Source of the DNA: Cellulomonas sp. APG4
GTDB taxonomy: Bacteria > Actinomycetota > Actinomycetes > Actinomycetales > Cellulomonadaceae
Direction of reading: 5' to 3'
Assembly: GCF_009996735.1 (NCBI RefSeq)
Contig: NZ_JAACYI010000021.1
Coordinates: 1 to 64,000, forward strand
DNA length: 64,000 nucleotides
Positions 8,673 through 16,618 of the stretch are shown piece after piece. The notes beneath the pieces are model-generated. The model made no database searches. It was given only the letters and a program-made list of their open reading frames with translations, and was not told where the DNA came from. The translations under genes were made by a program, and so were the position numbers. Within the stretch, counting starts at the first letter, position 1. Each line of letters begins with the position of its first letter.

Positions 8673-9410
8673 GTGACGTCGCAGGAGCAGTCGGACGGCC
8701 ACGCCGTCGTCGTCGAGGCACGTCTCCCGCGCGCGCCGCGGGAGCGGCTGCACAGGCTCGCGCACCGCAGGCGCCTCAGGTCCGCCGAGGGAGCCGCGCT
8801 CGTGATCTCGGACATGACGGTGACCTACCGACCGCCGCACGCACGCGCTGGGGACGGGTGGACGCTCACGAGAGGCCCGCAGCCGGGGCAGCTCGACCAC
8901 GTGGTGCACCTCGAGGGTGACTTCGCCATCGCGCCCGGGCCGCACGGCTCGACCTTCGCGGTCGACGGCTACGCGTTCCGGGACCGCATGGGCCGCGGTC
9001 TGGCGTGGCTTCCCGCCGCCACCGCCGTACGGGACCGGAACTCCGTCGGCCAACGGTTCCCGCCGTGGGTGGTACGGGACGCGATGGCGCGCGCGGGCGT
9101 GCCGTGGCACGTCGCCCGCGCTCTCGGGCACAAGGCCCTCAACCGGGTGTGCGCGGGTGCGGTCCCCCGGTGCTGGGTCGCGTTCACGTGGCTGCTGACC
9201 GGCCTCAACCTGGCGATCGCGCTGTTCCTGGTCGCGCTCATGACTCAGGGGTCCCACACGTCGCCAGTGGTCGTCGACGTGCTGGTCGCTGTCTTCGCCT
9301 TCGTCTTCGGGTCACTCGGCGTCGGGCTGTCACCTCCCGCGCTCGACCTGATCGACAGACGGCTCCACGCGGCCGCCCGGCGCACGGGGGCCGAGACCGC
9401 GCGGAGGTGA
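8673..9410 (+). CDS. Uncharacterised membrane protein coupled to dnaB
   Basis: I do not recognise a family. The product is 245 aa from the GTG at 8673, which follows the dnaB stop by one nt and suggests translational coupling. The N-terminal 25-60 region is strongly basic (PRAPRERLHRLAHRRRLR). The middle is soluble, with several charged and aromatic residues. Two hydrophobic segments stand near the C-terminus (WLLTGLNLAIALFLVALM and VVVDVLVAVFAFVFGSLGVGL), followed by a basic tail. A GTG about 45 codons later is an alternative start. No link to replication is shown beyond position. Confidence 0.7.
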   Translation: MTSQEQSDGHAVVVEARLPRAPRERLHRLAHRRRLRSAEGAALVISDMTVTYRPPHARAGDGWTLTRGPQPGQLDHVVHLEGDFAIAPGPHGSTFAVDGYAFRDRMGRGLAWLPAATAVRDRNSVGQRFPPWVVRDAMARAGVPWHVARALGHKALNRVCAGAVPRCWVAFTWLLTGLNLAIALFLVALMTQGSHTSPVVVDVLVAVFAFVFGSLGVGLSPPALDLIDRRLHAAARRTGAETARR

Positions 9411-9461
9411 ACGGTCTCATCAGAGCGTTGCCGACGGCATGTCCGGCGTCCCCACCGCGCG

Positions 9462-10059
9462 TCAGGCGCGCCCGTCCACCAAGCCGCGGATGAGGTGCGG
9501 CGCATCGAAGTCGCGGTTGTCGACGACGACGTCCGCGCGGGACATGGGGTCCGTCTCTCGTCCGTAGATGTCCTCGGCGACCCCGTACCGGTCTCGGTGC
9601 AGCGAGACGGCTTCCGCGCCTGCCCGGGCACGGTCACGGCGAGTCCCGCGGGCCACCGAGTCCTGGGCATCGACGTCGAGCCAGATCCGCAGGTCCCACC
9701 AGCCGTCGATCTCGGCACGCAGGGCGAAGACACCGTCGACGACGAGCACCGCCCCGTCTGGAGCGGGCACACGGGATCCTGAGTGGTCGGCCTGGGCGAG
9801 GGGATCGACGGAGCAGAGAGCCACGCCACCCGCCGCACACGGTCAGGCCCTGCCGCGCCAGGGCCTCGGCAAGCTCGTGTCCGAACGTGGTCTTCCCCGC
9901 CGCGGTCCGGCCGTTGACAGCGACGAGGGTCCTGATCGCGTCGCGTGCCTCGACGTGGGACGCGACCGCTCGGACGAGTGCCGATCGAGCCGCCGACGAC
10001 GTCTCGGGCAGGGGCTGCCGCCATGTCGAGTCCGACAGCACCACACGCCCCTGAGCCAT
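9462..10059 (-). pseudogene. Uridine kinase-like gene with internal deletion and frameshift
   Basis: Two pieces of one uridine kinase-like P-loop protein lie in different frames on the same strand. The first (from ATG 10059) reads to GLTV at about 9836 and holds Walker A (VNGRTAAGKTTFGHEL). The second begins at about 9826 with ALCSVDPLAQADHSG and contains VLVVDGVFALRAEIDGWWDLRIWLDVD in overlapping parts, ending at 9462. Intact members of this family carry about 50 residues between these points, including the ASIDDF-type segment; that stretch is absent and the frame is shifted. The remaining codons are well conserved, so the loss looks recent. An intact gene of related fold starts 115 nt away on the other strand. 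Confidence 0.75.
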
Positions 10060-10174
10060 GGGGGAACCGTAGGTCTCGGGGCAGGCGTGGTGCGTGGTTC
10101 CACCGTCTCGATGAGAGGGTGCCCATGCACCTCGTCCAGCTCCATCGCCCACCGTCCCCGGCCGAGAGAACCAC

Positions 10175-10762
10175 ATGACTCGCTCCACCGACCACGCCGC
10201 CGAGAGCCTGCGCGCGCTGGTCGCCGGTGTCGACCGTCGACCCGTCCTCGTCGGGGTCGACGGCCAGGGCGGGGCCGGCAAGTCCACGTTCGCGCGGTCC
10301 GTCGTCGGCTCGCTGGGCAGTGCCGTCGTCGTCGAGGGCGACGACTTTTACCGCGACATGGACGACGACGCGCGCGCCGCTCTCGACCCGGCGTGGGGAG
10401 CCGAGCACTACTTCGACTGGCAGCGGTTGCGTCGAGAGGTCCTCGAGCCCGTGCGGCGTGGCGAGAGGACGCTGCGCTACCAGCGGTACGACTGGGCCGA
10501 CGCCACGATGGGAGCCTGGGTCGAGCAGCTCATGCCGGACGTCGTCGTCGTCGAGGGCGTCTACACCCTCCGCCCGCAGCTCCTCGACCTCGTGGACGTC
10601 GCGGTCTGGGTGGAGGCGTCAGCGGAGACACGTCTGCGCCGGCAGGCCGAGCGGGGGGAGAACGCCGACGAGTGGATCGCCCGCTGGGTTGCGGCCGAGG
10701 ACCACTACGTGGCGACGCATGACCCACGCTCTCGAGCCGCCCTGCACGTCCAGGGGGCCTGA
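10175..10762 (+). CDS. Uridine kinase-like P-loop NTPase
   Basis: Predicted nucleoside kinase of the uridine kinase/P-loop superfamily that phosphorylates a small substrate with ATP. The product is 195 aa. Walker A is GVDGQGGAGKST (about residue 35), followed by the DDFYRDMDDD segment that in uridine kinases helps hold the nucleoside. VVVVEGVYTLRPQLLDLVDVAVWVE fits the Walker B/core strand region, and the C-terminus has the RxxxR-type lid (ETRLRRQAERG). The ATG at 10175 has no strong ribosome-binding site. It stands divergently from the broken uridine kinase-like gene at 9462-10059 and may cover its role. Confidence 0.75.
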   Translation: MTRSTDHAAESLRALVAGVDRRPVLVGVDGQGGAGKSTFARSVVGSLGSAVVVEGDDFYRDMDDDARAALDPAWGAEHYFDWQRLRREVLEPVRRGERTLRYQRYDWADATMGAWVEQLMPDVVVVEGVYTLRPQLLDLVDVAVWVEASAETRLRRQAERGENADEWIARWVAAEDHYVATHDPRSRAALHVQGA

Positions 10763-10781
10763 GGTGCGCGTCGACGCACGC

Positions 10782-11399
10782 TCACCGCACTGAGTCGGCG
10801 ATGCGGGTGAGCTTGGCGACGTAGGCGGCGCGGTCGTCGGGTGCGGTCCACACGTTGCCGTTCCGCGGGCTCAGCCCGACGGCGCCGTCGATCCCCTCGC
10901 GGACCACGTCGGCGTGGCCGGCGTGCCGCTGGAGCTCGGCGACGAGGTGGACGAGGACGGTGTGCAGGTCGACCGCACCGTTCTCGCCCCACCACGGGAC
11001 GTGCCCCGGTGCGTCGAGCGGGAGCTCCGCGATCGTGCGGTCGGCGAACTCCCAGACCTGGCGGTACAGCTCGAGCAGCTCCGCCGCGCTCTCGGACTCC
11101 GTCGCGTAGAGGTCGGCCTGCGGGTCGTCGTCGGGCACGTCGTCGTCGAACCACGTGGCGAACCACGGGACCTGCTCGGGCCTCGGCCAGGGCCGCCCGA
11201 ACGTCGGACCCAGGTACCCGATCTCCACGGTCGCGCAGTGCTTGACCAGCCCGAGGAGGTTCGTGCCCGTCGGCGTCCGGGGGAGTCGCAGGTTACGCTC
11301 GGACAGGCCGTCGGTCTTCCAGACGATCGCGTCGCGCGCCTCCTGGAGGTAGCGCTGCAGGGTGGCCTTGGCGTCGCCGGGTACCGGTGTCAGGGACAT
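10782..11399 (-). CDS. DinB-like / DUF664 family protein
   Basis: Putative metal-dependent enzyme of the DinB/YfiT four-helix fold; many actinobacterial members are thiol-dependent transferases, but the substrate here is unknown. The product is 205 aa from the ATG at 11399 (MSLTPVPGDAK). His residues in the expected helices (LLGLVKHCATVEIGYLG and VHLVAELQRHAGHADVVREG) are the likely metal ligands. The reading frame extends further upstream but only through non-homologous sequence overlapping the region before the next gene. Single gene, transcribed away from the acetyltransferase at 11485. Confidence 0.8.
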   Translation of the reverse strand: MSLTPVPGDAKATLQRYLQEARDAIVWKTDGLSERNLRLPRTPTGTNLLGLVKHCATVEIGYLGPTFGRPWPRPEQVPWFATWFDDDVPDDDPQADLYATESESAAELLELYRQVWEFADRTIAELPLDAPGHVPWWGENGAVDLHTVLVHLVAELQRHAGHADVVREGIDGAVGLSPRNGNVWTAPDDRAAYVAKLTRIADSVR

Positions 11400-11484
11400 G
11401 TCCTCACAGTGCCACCACCCCCCGACGGACGCTGCGCACGAGCTGCGGATGGGGCGGAGCCGGTTCTGGGCCGCGTACCGACGG

Positions 11485-11928
11485 CTACCGGCGCAGTCGC
11501 GCCATGTACATGCCAGGGGTGGTGCGCTCGAAGCCGAACCGCTCGTACAGGCCGTGCGCATCGGCCGTCGCGAGGGTCACGCGTGGCAGGCTGCGCGCGT
11601 CCAGGTGCGCCACGACCTCCGCCACGAGGGCGGTGCCGATGCCGTGCCCGCGCGCGGAGCCGTCGACGAACACGTCGCACAGCCACGCGAACGTCGCGCC
11701 GTCGGTCACGACGCGGGCGAACCCGACCTGCCGGCCCGAGGCGCGTTCGAGCACGCTGAAGCACAGCGAGGCGTCGATCGCGGCGTCCTGCACCGAACGC
11801 GCGCGGCCCTCGGCCCAGTAGGACTGCTCGGACAGCCAGCGGTGCACGGCCGCGCGGTCGACGTCGGCCGTGTCGGTCGAGATGCGGAACCGCGTCGCGT
11901 CGAGCCTGTGCGCGCTCCCGTCCGTCAC
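11485..11928 (-). CDS. GNAT-family N-acetyltransferase
   Basis: Small acyl-CoA-dependent N-acetyltransferase; the acceptor is unknown. The product is 147 aa. The core shows the beta-strand CDVFVDGSARGHGIGTALV with the GNAT pyrophosphate-binding loop (RGHGIG, about residue 93-98) and ends with the usual GLYERFGFE segment. The start codon at 11928 is 10 nt from the photolyase stop, so the two genes are probably in one transcript. Confidence 0.85.
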   Translation of the reverse strand: MTDGSAHRLDATRFRISTDTADVDRAAVHRWLSEQSYWAEGRARSVQDAAIDASLCFSVLERASGRQVGFARVVTDGATFAWLCDVFVDGSARGHGIGTALVAEVVAHLDARSLPRVTLATADAHGLYERFGFERTTPGMYMARLRR

Positions 11929-11937
11929 CCGGTGAGG

Positions 11938-13302
11938 CTACCGGCCCGCGCCGCGGGCCGTCTCGTACCGGCGCAGGGCCTCGGCCCGCTCGGCCCCGTG
12001 GTCGACGACCCGCTCGGGGTAGCCGTGCGCGTACCCGTCGGCCGCCCTCCAGGGCTGGTGGGCGGCCTTGCCCGCGAGGTGGCGCAGCTCGGGCACCCAC
12101 CGCCGCACGTACGCGCCGTCGGGGTCGAAGCGCTCGCCCTGCGCCACGGGGTTGAACACCCGGAAGTACGGCGCCGCGTCCGTCCCGGTGCCCGCGACCC
12201 ACTGCCAGCCGTGCGAGTTCGACGCGAGGTCGCCGTCGGCCAGGTGGTCGAGGAAGTGGCGCGCGCCGTGGCCCCACCACACGTGCAGGTCCTTGACCAG
12301 GAAGCTCGCGGTGACCATGCGGACGCGGTTGTGCATCCATCCCTCGCCGAGCAGCTGCCGCATCCCGGCGTCCACGAACGGGAAGCCCGTGCGCCCGGTG
12401 CGCCACGCCTCGATCAGGGGCGCGACGTCGTCGTCGGCCGGGTCCGCGTACGCGAAGGGGAGGTCCGTGCGCAGGTCGGCCCAGGCCGAGCGCGGCTCGT
12501 GCCACAGCACGTCGGCGTAGAACTCGCGCCACGCGAGCTCGTCGACGAACGTCCGCGCGCTCGCGGCGCGTGGCGACCGCGCGTGCACGTCGGCGAGCAG
12601 CGTGCGCGGGTGCAGGGCGCCGAGCTTGAGGTGCACCGACAGCCGCGACGTGCCGTCGAGGTCGGGGCGGTCGCGACGGTCCCCGTAGGTCCCGAGGCCC
12701 TCGTCGAGGAACTCGCGCCAGCGCTCGCGGGCGGCGTCCTCGCCGAGCGGCGGCAGGTGCACGCCGTCGGCGGCGCCCAGGTCGAGGGTCTCCGACTCGA
12801 CCCGACGCACCCAGCGCAGCGCGCGAGGCACGGGAGCAGGCGCGCGCCAGCCGTGATCGCGCCAGGCGCGGCTGAACGGGGTGAAGACCCGGTAGGGCGT
12901 GCCGTCGCCCTTGCGCACCCGTCCCGGGGTGACGGCGTAGGGGCTCCCGGTCGCCACGAGGGGGACGCCGTCGGGCAGCGCGGCCTCGACCCGCGCGTCC
13001 CGCGCGCGGCCGTACGGCGTGGTCTCGGCGCTCACGTGCACGGCCGTCGCGCCGACGGCGCGCGCCAGCTCGGGCAGCACCGCCTCGGGCCGGCCGCGAC
13101 GGATGACCAGAGCGCCGTCGTACGCGGCCGACGTCGCCTCGAGGGTCGCGCCGAGCGCCGCGGTCCGGACGCGCCCCGCCGAGCCGAGCAGTGACGGGTC
13201 GAGCACGAACACGGGCAGCACCGGGCCGTGCTCGGCCGCGGCCGCGAGGGCGGGGTGGTCGTGCAGCCGCAGGTCGCGGCGCAGCCACAGGATGCTGGTC
13301 AC
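11938..13302 (-). CDS. phr: Deoxyribodipyrimidine photo-lyase (class I)
   Basis: Light-driven flavoenzyme that splits cyclobutane pyrimidine dimers. The product is 454 aa from the GTG at 13302, which gives the expected N-terminus TSILWLRRDLRLHDHPAL. An N-terminal antenna-cofactor Rossmann domain spans about residues 1-130. The FAD-binding helical domain is at about 200-450, with LSVHLKLGALHPRTL, ELAWREFYADVLWHEP, the signature GWMHNRVRMVTASFLVKDL, and NSHGWQWVAGTG. The frame runs 52 codons further upstream but that stretch is unrelated and crosses the divergent promoter region. Faces the RsbW-like gene across a 194-nt gap. Confidence 0.93.
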   Translation of the reverse strand: MTSILWLRRDLRLHDHPALAAAAEHGPVLPVFVLDPSLLGSAGRVRTAALGATLEATSAAYDGALVIRRGRPEAVLPELARAVGATAVHVSAETTPYGRARDARVEAALPDGVPLVATGSPYAVTPGRVRKGDGTPYRVFTPFSRAWRDHGWRAPAPVPRALRWVRRVESETLDLGAADGVHLPPLGEDAARERWREFLDEGLGTYGDRRDRPDLDGTSRLSVHLKLGALHPRTLLADVHARSPRAASARTFVDELAWREFYADVLWHEPRSAWADLRTDLPFAYADPADDDVAPLIEAWRTGRTGFPFVDAGMRQLLGEGWMHNRVRMVTASFLVKDLHVWWGHGARHFLDHLADGDLASNSHGWQWVAGTGTDAAPYFRVFNPVAQGERFDPDGAYVRRWVPELRHLAGKAAHQPWRAADGYAHGYPERVVDHGAERAEALRRYETARGAGR

Positions 13303-13496
13303 GCGACGAGTGTGCGCAGCGTCGCACCGGGGCGCGCGCCGGCACGGCGGCTGCGCGCACGGGAAGCCCGCCCCGGAACCCGGGTGACCGAATGGTGAGA
13401 CGCGAGCGTGGCCCGCGTCATGGACCCCGATGTTCGCGTTCTCATGTGGCGTCCGCACTCGATTGCCTGCCCGGCCCCCAGCCCCGCGGAGACGTG

Positions 13497-13946
13497 ATGA
13501 GCGCAGCAGGAGCAGCCCCGCCGCAGCCGGCGCGCACCTGGCAGCGCCTCGAGGTGGGCCCGCCCGGCCCCCTGCCGGCGCTGACCCTGGGAGCCGCGCC
13601 GCAGGCCGTCGGCTGGGCGCGCCGCTGGGTGGTCCGTCACCTCGAGCAGGTCGAGGCCCCGCACGACGTCGTCTCGACCGGCGAGCTGCTCACGAGCGAG
13701 CTCGTGACCAACGCGGTGCGGCACGGGACGCCGTCGGGCGTCATCACCCTGCGACTGCAGCACGAGAGCCACGCCGTCGTGATCTCGGTGCACGACGAAG
13801 GGGCCGGTGTGCCGGTCCCGACCCAGCCCGGCCCTGCCGACGTCTCGGGCCGTGGGCTCCCCCTGGTCGACGCGCTCGCGACGACGTGGGGCACGCACCC
13901 GCACCTGGCGGGCGGCAAGTCCGTGTGGTTCCGGCTCGCCTTCTGA
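13497..13946 (+). CDS. RsbW/SpoIIAB-like ATP-binding protein
   Basis: Small GHKL-fold ATPase of the anti-sigma-factor/serine kinase type abundant in actinobacteria. The product is 149 aa with a proline-rich N-terminal stretch of about 25 residues. The N-box is ELLTSELVTNAVRHG (about residue 65), the G1 box VHDEGAGVP, and the G2 box GRGLPLVDALATTWG. The ATG at 13497 follows GGAG. No sigma factor or anti-anti-sigma gene is adjacent, so the partner is unknown. A strong hairpin closes the gene. Confidence 0.85.
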   Translation: MSAAGAAPPQPARTWQRLEVGPPGPLPALTLGAAPQAVGWARRWVVRHLEQVEAPHDVVSTGELLTSELVTNAVRHGTPSGVITLRLQHESHAVVISVHDEGAGVPVPTQPGPADVSGRGLPLVDALATTWGTHPHLAGGKSVWFRLAF

Positions 13947-13977
13947 CCGCCCGCGACGTCACCCGACGGCGGGTACA

Positions 13978-14013
13978 ACAAGGCCCCGCCCCCGGGAGGG
14001 GACGGGGCCTTGT
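13978..14013. terminator. Bidirectional terminator hairpin
   Basis: Perfect 11-bp arms (ACAAGGCCCCG and CGGGGCCTTGT) around a 14-nt loop that can itself pair CCCC with GGGG. It lies between the 3' ends of two convergent genes (13946 and 14029) and carries short T/A runs on both sides, so it can serve both strands. Confidence 0.8.
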
Positions 14014-14028
14014 GCCCTGGGAAGGTCC

Positions 14029-14496
14029 TCAGGCCCCAGCGGCCGGCGCCGGGGCGGTCACCACGGCGTCCGTGGGCACCAGCTTGCGCAGGGCCCAGCC
14101 GATGAGGATGAACAGCACGCCCATGCCGGCGGCGAAGGCGGCGATGCCGAAGGCGATCACGGAGGTGAACAGCGAGGCGCGCAGGAACGAGGCGTTCATG
14201 ACCGTGGCGCGGGCCGGGTCCTCGCGGTCGAGCTCGGCGTAGGTCTTGCCGCCCGAGCCGTCCAGGGCGTGGTGGTTGATGATGTCGGCCTGGACGTAGG
14301 CGTCCAGCGGGCCGTTGACGACGTTGCCCTGGAAGGCCATGGCGTCGTCGGGGATGGTGATGTTCTCGGCCACGAGCTGGCTGCGCACGACGAGCCAGGT
14401 GGCGCCGCCGCCGAGGATCAGCACGATCCCGGCGATGATGGCGACGAGACCGACGACGCGGACCGACTTGCCGTGGGACGTGATGGCGGTGCTCAT
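14029..14496 (-). CDS. Two-TM membrane protein of unknown function
   Basis: The product is 155 aa. A hydrophobic segment near the N-terminus (VVGLVAIIAGIVLILGGGATWLVV) is followed by an extracytoplasmic loop of about 65 residues. That loop contains DDAMAFQGNVVNGPLDAYVQADIINHHAL. A second hydrophobic segment (VIAFGIAAFAAGMGVLFILIG) and a short Ala/Pro tail follow. Similar actinobacterial proteins are often labelled LigA-like dioxygenases, but no dioxygenase residues are visible, so I do not use that name. GGGGAGGA ahead of the ATG at 14496 is a strong ribosome-binding site. Single gene ending at the 13978-14013 terminator. Confidence 0.75.
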   Translation of the reverse strand: MSTAITSHGKSVRVVGLVAIIAGIVLILGGGATWLVVRSQLVAENITIPDDAMAFQGNVVNGPLDAYVQADIINHHALDGSGGKTYAELDREDPARATVMNASFLRASLFTSVIAFGIAAFAAGMGVLFILIGWALRKLVPTDAVVTAPAPAAGA

Positions 14497-14604
14497 GAGT
14501 GTCCTCCCCAGGATGTGAGGGCGGGTTCGCGTCCCGTTCCCCTCCGGGCGGCTGTCGCCCGTTGGTCACTACTCTCCCGCGCCCCGCAACCCATGGGATG
14601 GGTC

Positions 14605-15255
14605 CTAGGTCCGGACGACCCCGAGGTCTCGCGCGAGGATCGCGGCCTGCACGCGGGACGCGCACTCGAGCTTGGCCAGCACCCGTGAGACGTGGGTCTT
14701 CGCGGTCGCCTCGGTGATGTCGAGGGCCCGGGCGAGCGCGGCGTTCGAGAGCCCTTCGCCGAGGCATGCCAGCACGTCGCGCTCGCGGTCGGTGAGCGTG
14801 TCGAGGCCGGGCGGCGCGGGAGGCGCCACGACGGGCGCGCGTGCCGCGAGCTCGGCCAGCACCCGCCGCGTCACCTCGGGAGCCACGACACCCTCGCCCG
14901 CACCGACCCTGCGCACGGCGTCGAGCAACGACGGCGCGTCGACGGACTTGAGCAGGAACCCCGCCGCACCCGCGCGCAGCGCCCCCAGCACGTACTCGTC
15001 GATGTCGAACGTCGTGAGCACGAGCACGTCGGCGAGGCCCTCGTGGGCGATGTGTCGCGTCGCCTCGATCCCGTCGGTCCCCGGCATCCGCACGTCCATG
15101 AGGACGACGTCGGGCCGCAGCGCGCGCGCGTTGCGCACCGCGGCCTCACCGTCGGCGGCCTCACCCACGACCACCACGTCGTCCGCTGTCTCGAGCATGA
15201 GCCGCAGGCCGGCGCGGATGGCTCCGTGGTCGTCGGCGAGCAGGACGCGGATCAT
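14605..15255 (-). CDS. NarL/LuxR-family response regulator
   Basis: DNA-binding response regulator. The product is 216 aa. The receiver domain (1-120) has the acidic pocket DD near residue 8, the phospho-acceptor Asp in VVLMDVRMPG (about 54), and Lys in FLLKSVDAP. The C-terminal LuxR HTH is LTDRERDVLACLGEGLSNAALARAL, split here over the HTH core, and ends with TAKTHVSRVLAKLECASRVQAA. Its ATG overlaps the stop of the histidine kinase gene, so the pair is translated together. The inverted repeat at 16542-16579 upstream of the pair is a plausible target site. Confidence 0.93.
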   Translation of the reverse strand: MIRVLLADDHGAIRAGLRLMLETADDVVVVGEAADGEAAVRNARALRPDVVLMDVRMPGTDGIEATRHIAHEGLADVLVLTTFDIDEYVLGALRAGAAGFLLKSVDAPSLLDAVRRVGAGEGVVAPEVTRRVLAELAARAPVVAPPAPPGLDTLTDRERDVLACLGEGLSNAALARALDITEATAKTHVSRVLAKLECASRVQAAILARDLGVVRT

Positions 15256-16502
15256 GCGAGCACCGGGAGCGGGAGCTCGAGTCGGACGCGCCACAGGCCG
15301 TCGTCGGCCCAGCCGGCGGCAAGGTCGCCCCCCAGCGACTCCGCGCGCTCGCGCATCGTGAGCAGACCGAGCCCGCGACCGGGGGAGCGCGGTGCGGGTG
15401 CACGGTCCGGCGCGCGCGAGTCGACCAGCAACTCGAGGTGCGCGATCGGGGCTGCGGCGGTGGCCAGGTGCACCCGAACCGCGCCGCCGCGCGCGTGCTT
15501 CGCCGCGTTCGTCAGGGCCTCCTGGAGGATCCGGTACGCCGCCTGGTCGACGGCGGCGGGCAGCTCCCCGAGCGCGTCCGGCCGCGCACCCGCCCACGTC
15601 ACGTCGAGCCCCGAGTCACGCGCGACCGCCAGGAGGGTGTCCGCCCGGGCGAGCCGCGCGGGCGCGGCGACCTCGTCCGTGCCGCCGCGCAGCACCCCGA
15701 TCATCGAGCGCATCTCGGTGAGCGAGGTCAGGCTCGCGGCCCTGATGGCGGTGAGGGCGCGGGTGTCCCGCGCCGGGTCGCGCGGCGCCGCGAGCGCAGC
15801 CTCGGAGTGGATCGCGATGGCCGAGAGGTTGCCCGCGACGGCGTCGTGCAGGTCGCGTGCCGTACGGGCGCGCTCGTCCGCAAGCACCTCGGCCTCGCGG
15901 AGCTCGGCGAGCCGGCGCAGGTCGTCCGCACGCGCGCGGTGCACCTCGGCGAGCTCGGTCTGCCGTCGCACGGACAGGCCCCACCACAGCGGCGTCATCA
16001 GCACCGCGAACAGCTGCAGCCCGAGGAAGACGGCCGTTCGCGCGTCGTCGCCCAGCACCCAGGCCACGGCGAACCCGCCGACGACGGCGACCCACGCCGC
16101 GAGCCGGAGGCGGGCCACCGCCGCCGCCCCGCCGTGCAGCACGGCGGAGTAGATCAGGTCGAAGAACACCAGCACGGGGCCCACGCTCCCGCTCCAGCGC
16201 AGGTCGACGGCCAGCAGCAGCGTGCCGGCGAGCAGCGTCAGCCAGGGATGGCGGCGCTTCGCGAGCATCACGGTGCACCCGAGGAGGAGCGTCGTCAGGT
16301 GCACGAGCCCGCCCGTGGTGCCGGGCGTTCGGTCACCGCCCCAGAGCCCGACGAGGCCCAGGGCGAGCAGCACCAGCCCGACGACGGCCGTGATCGCGGC
16401 GTCGCTCACGTCACGGGCACGTGGCGTGCCGCGCACGCGCGCGTGCCAGACGTGCTCGAGGGCGCGCCACCGCACCGGCCCCGCGCCCTCCGTCCGCCTC
16501 AC
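15252..16502 (-). CDS. NarL-type sensor histidine kinase
   Basis: Membrane sensor kinase partnered with the regulator at 14605. The product is 416 aa from the GTG at 16502; a GTG at 16529 would add nine residues. Roughly five hydrophobic segments lie between residues 35 and 170, with little extracytoplasmic loop, which suggests sensing within or near the membrane. The HisKA_3 dimerisation helix has TARDLHDAVAGNLSAIAIHSE with the phospho-accepting His. The HATPase has an N-box-type AAYRILQEALTNAAKHARGG and GRGLGLLTMRERAESLGG. The signal is unknown; similar pairs respond to envelope stress or antibiotics. Confidence 0.9.
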   Translation of the reverse strand: MRRTEGAGPVRWRALEHVWHARVRGTPRARDVSDAAITAVVGLVLLALGLVGLWGGDRTPGTTGGLVHLTTLLLGCTVMLAKRRHPWLTLLAGTLLLAVDLRWSGSVGPVLVFFDLIYSAVLHGGAAAVARLRLAAWVAVVGGFAVAWVLGDDARTAVFLGLQLFAVLMTPLWWGLSVRRQTELAEVHRARADDLRRLAELREAEVLADERARTARDLHDAVAGNLSAIAIHSEAALAAPRDPARDTRALTAIRAASLTSLTEMRSMIGVLRGGTDEVAAPARLARADTLLAVARDSGLDVTWAGARPDALGELPAAVDQAAYRILQEALTNAAKHARGGAVRVHLATAAAPIAHLELLVDSRAPDRAPAPRSPGRGLGLLTMRERAESLGGDLAAGWADDGLWRVRLELPLPVLA

Positions 16503-16541
16503 CCCGCCATCCCAGCACAGCCCGCCCACGCGACCGTCCGA

Positions 16542-16579
16542 CGAACGATGTACGCCGTCCCGCCCGCCTGCATCGTTCG
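16542..16579. promoter_or_regulatory. 9-bp inverted repeat in divergent promoter region
   Basis: CGAACGATG and CATCGTTCG face each other with a 20-nt spacer, giving about 29 nt between half-site centres. It sits between the divergent kinase-regulator operon and the GAP-family gene. LuxR-type regulators bind such dyads, so it is a candidate site for autoregulation and for control of the divergent membrane protein. Confidence 0.45.
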
Positions 16580-16618
16580 CCCGACGCGCAGCGGCCGCCG
16601 CCCACGGACGCTTGCGCC

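Noticed and set aside
14029-14496. Naming the product an aromatic ring-opening dioxygenase (LigA)
   Set aside because: The protein has two membrane segments and no visible metal-binding dioxygenase motif. The label is a known database carry-over for such proteins.
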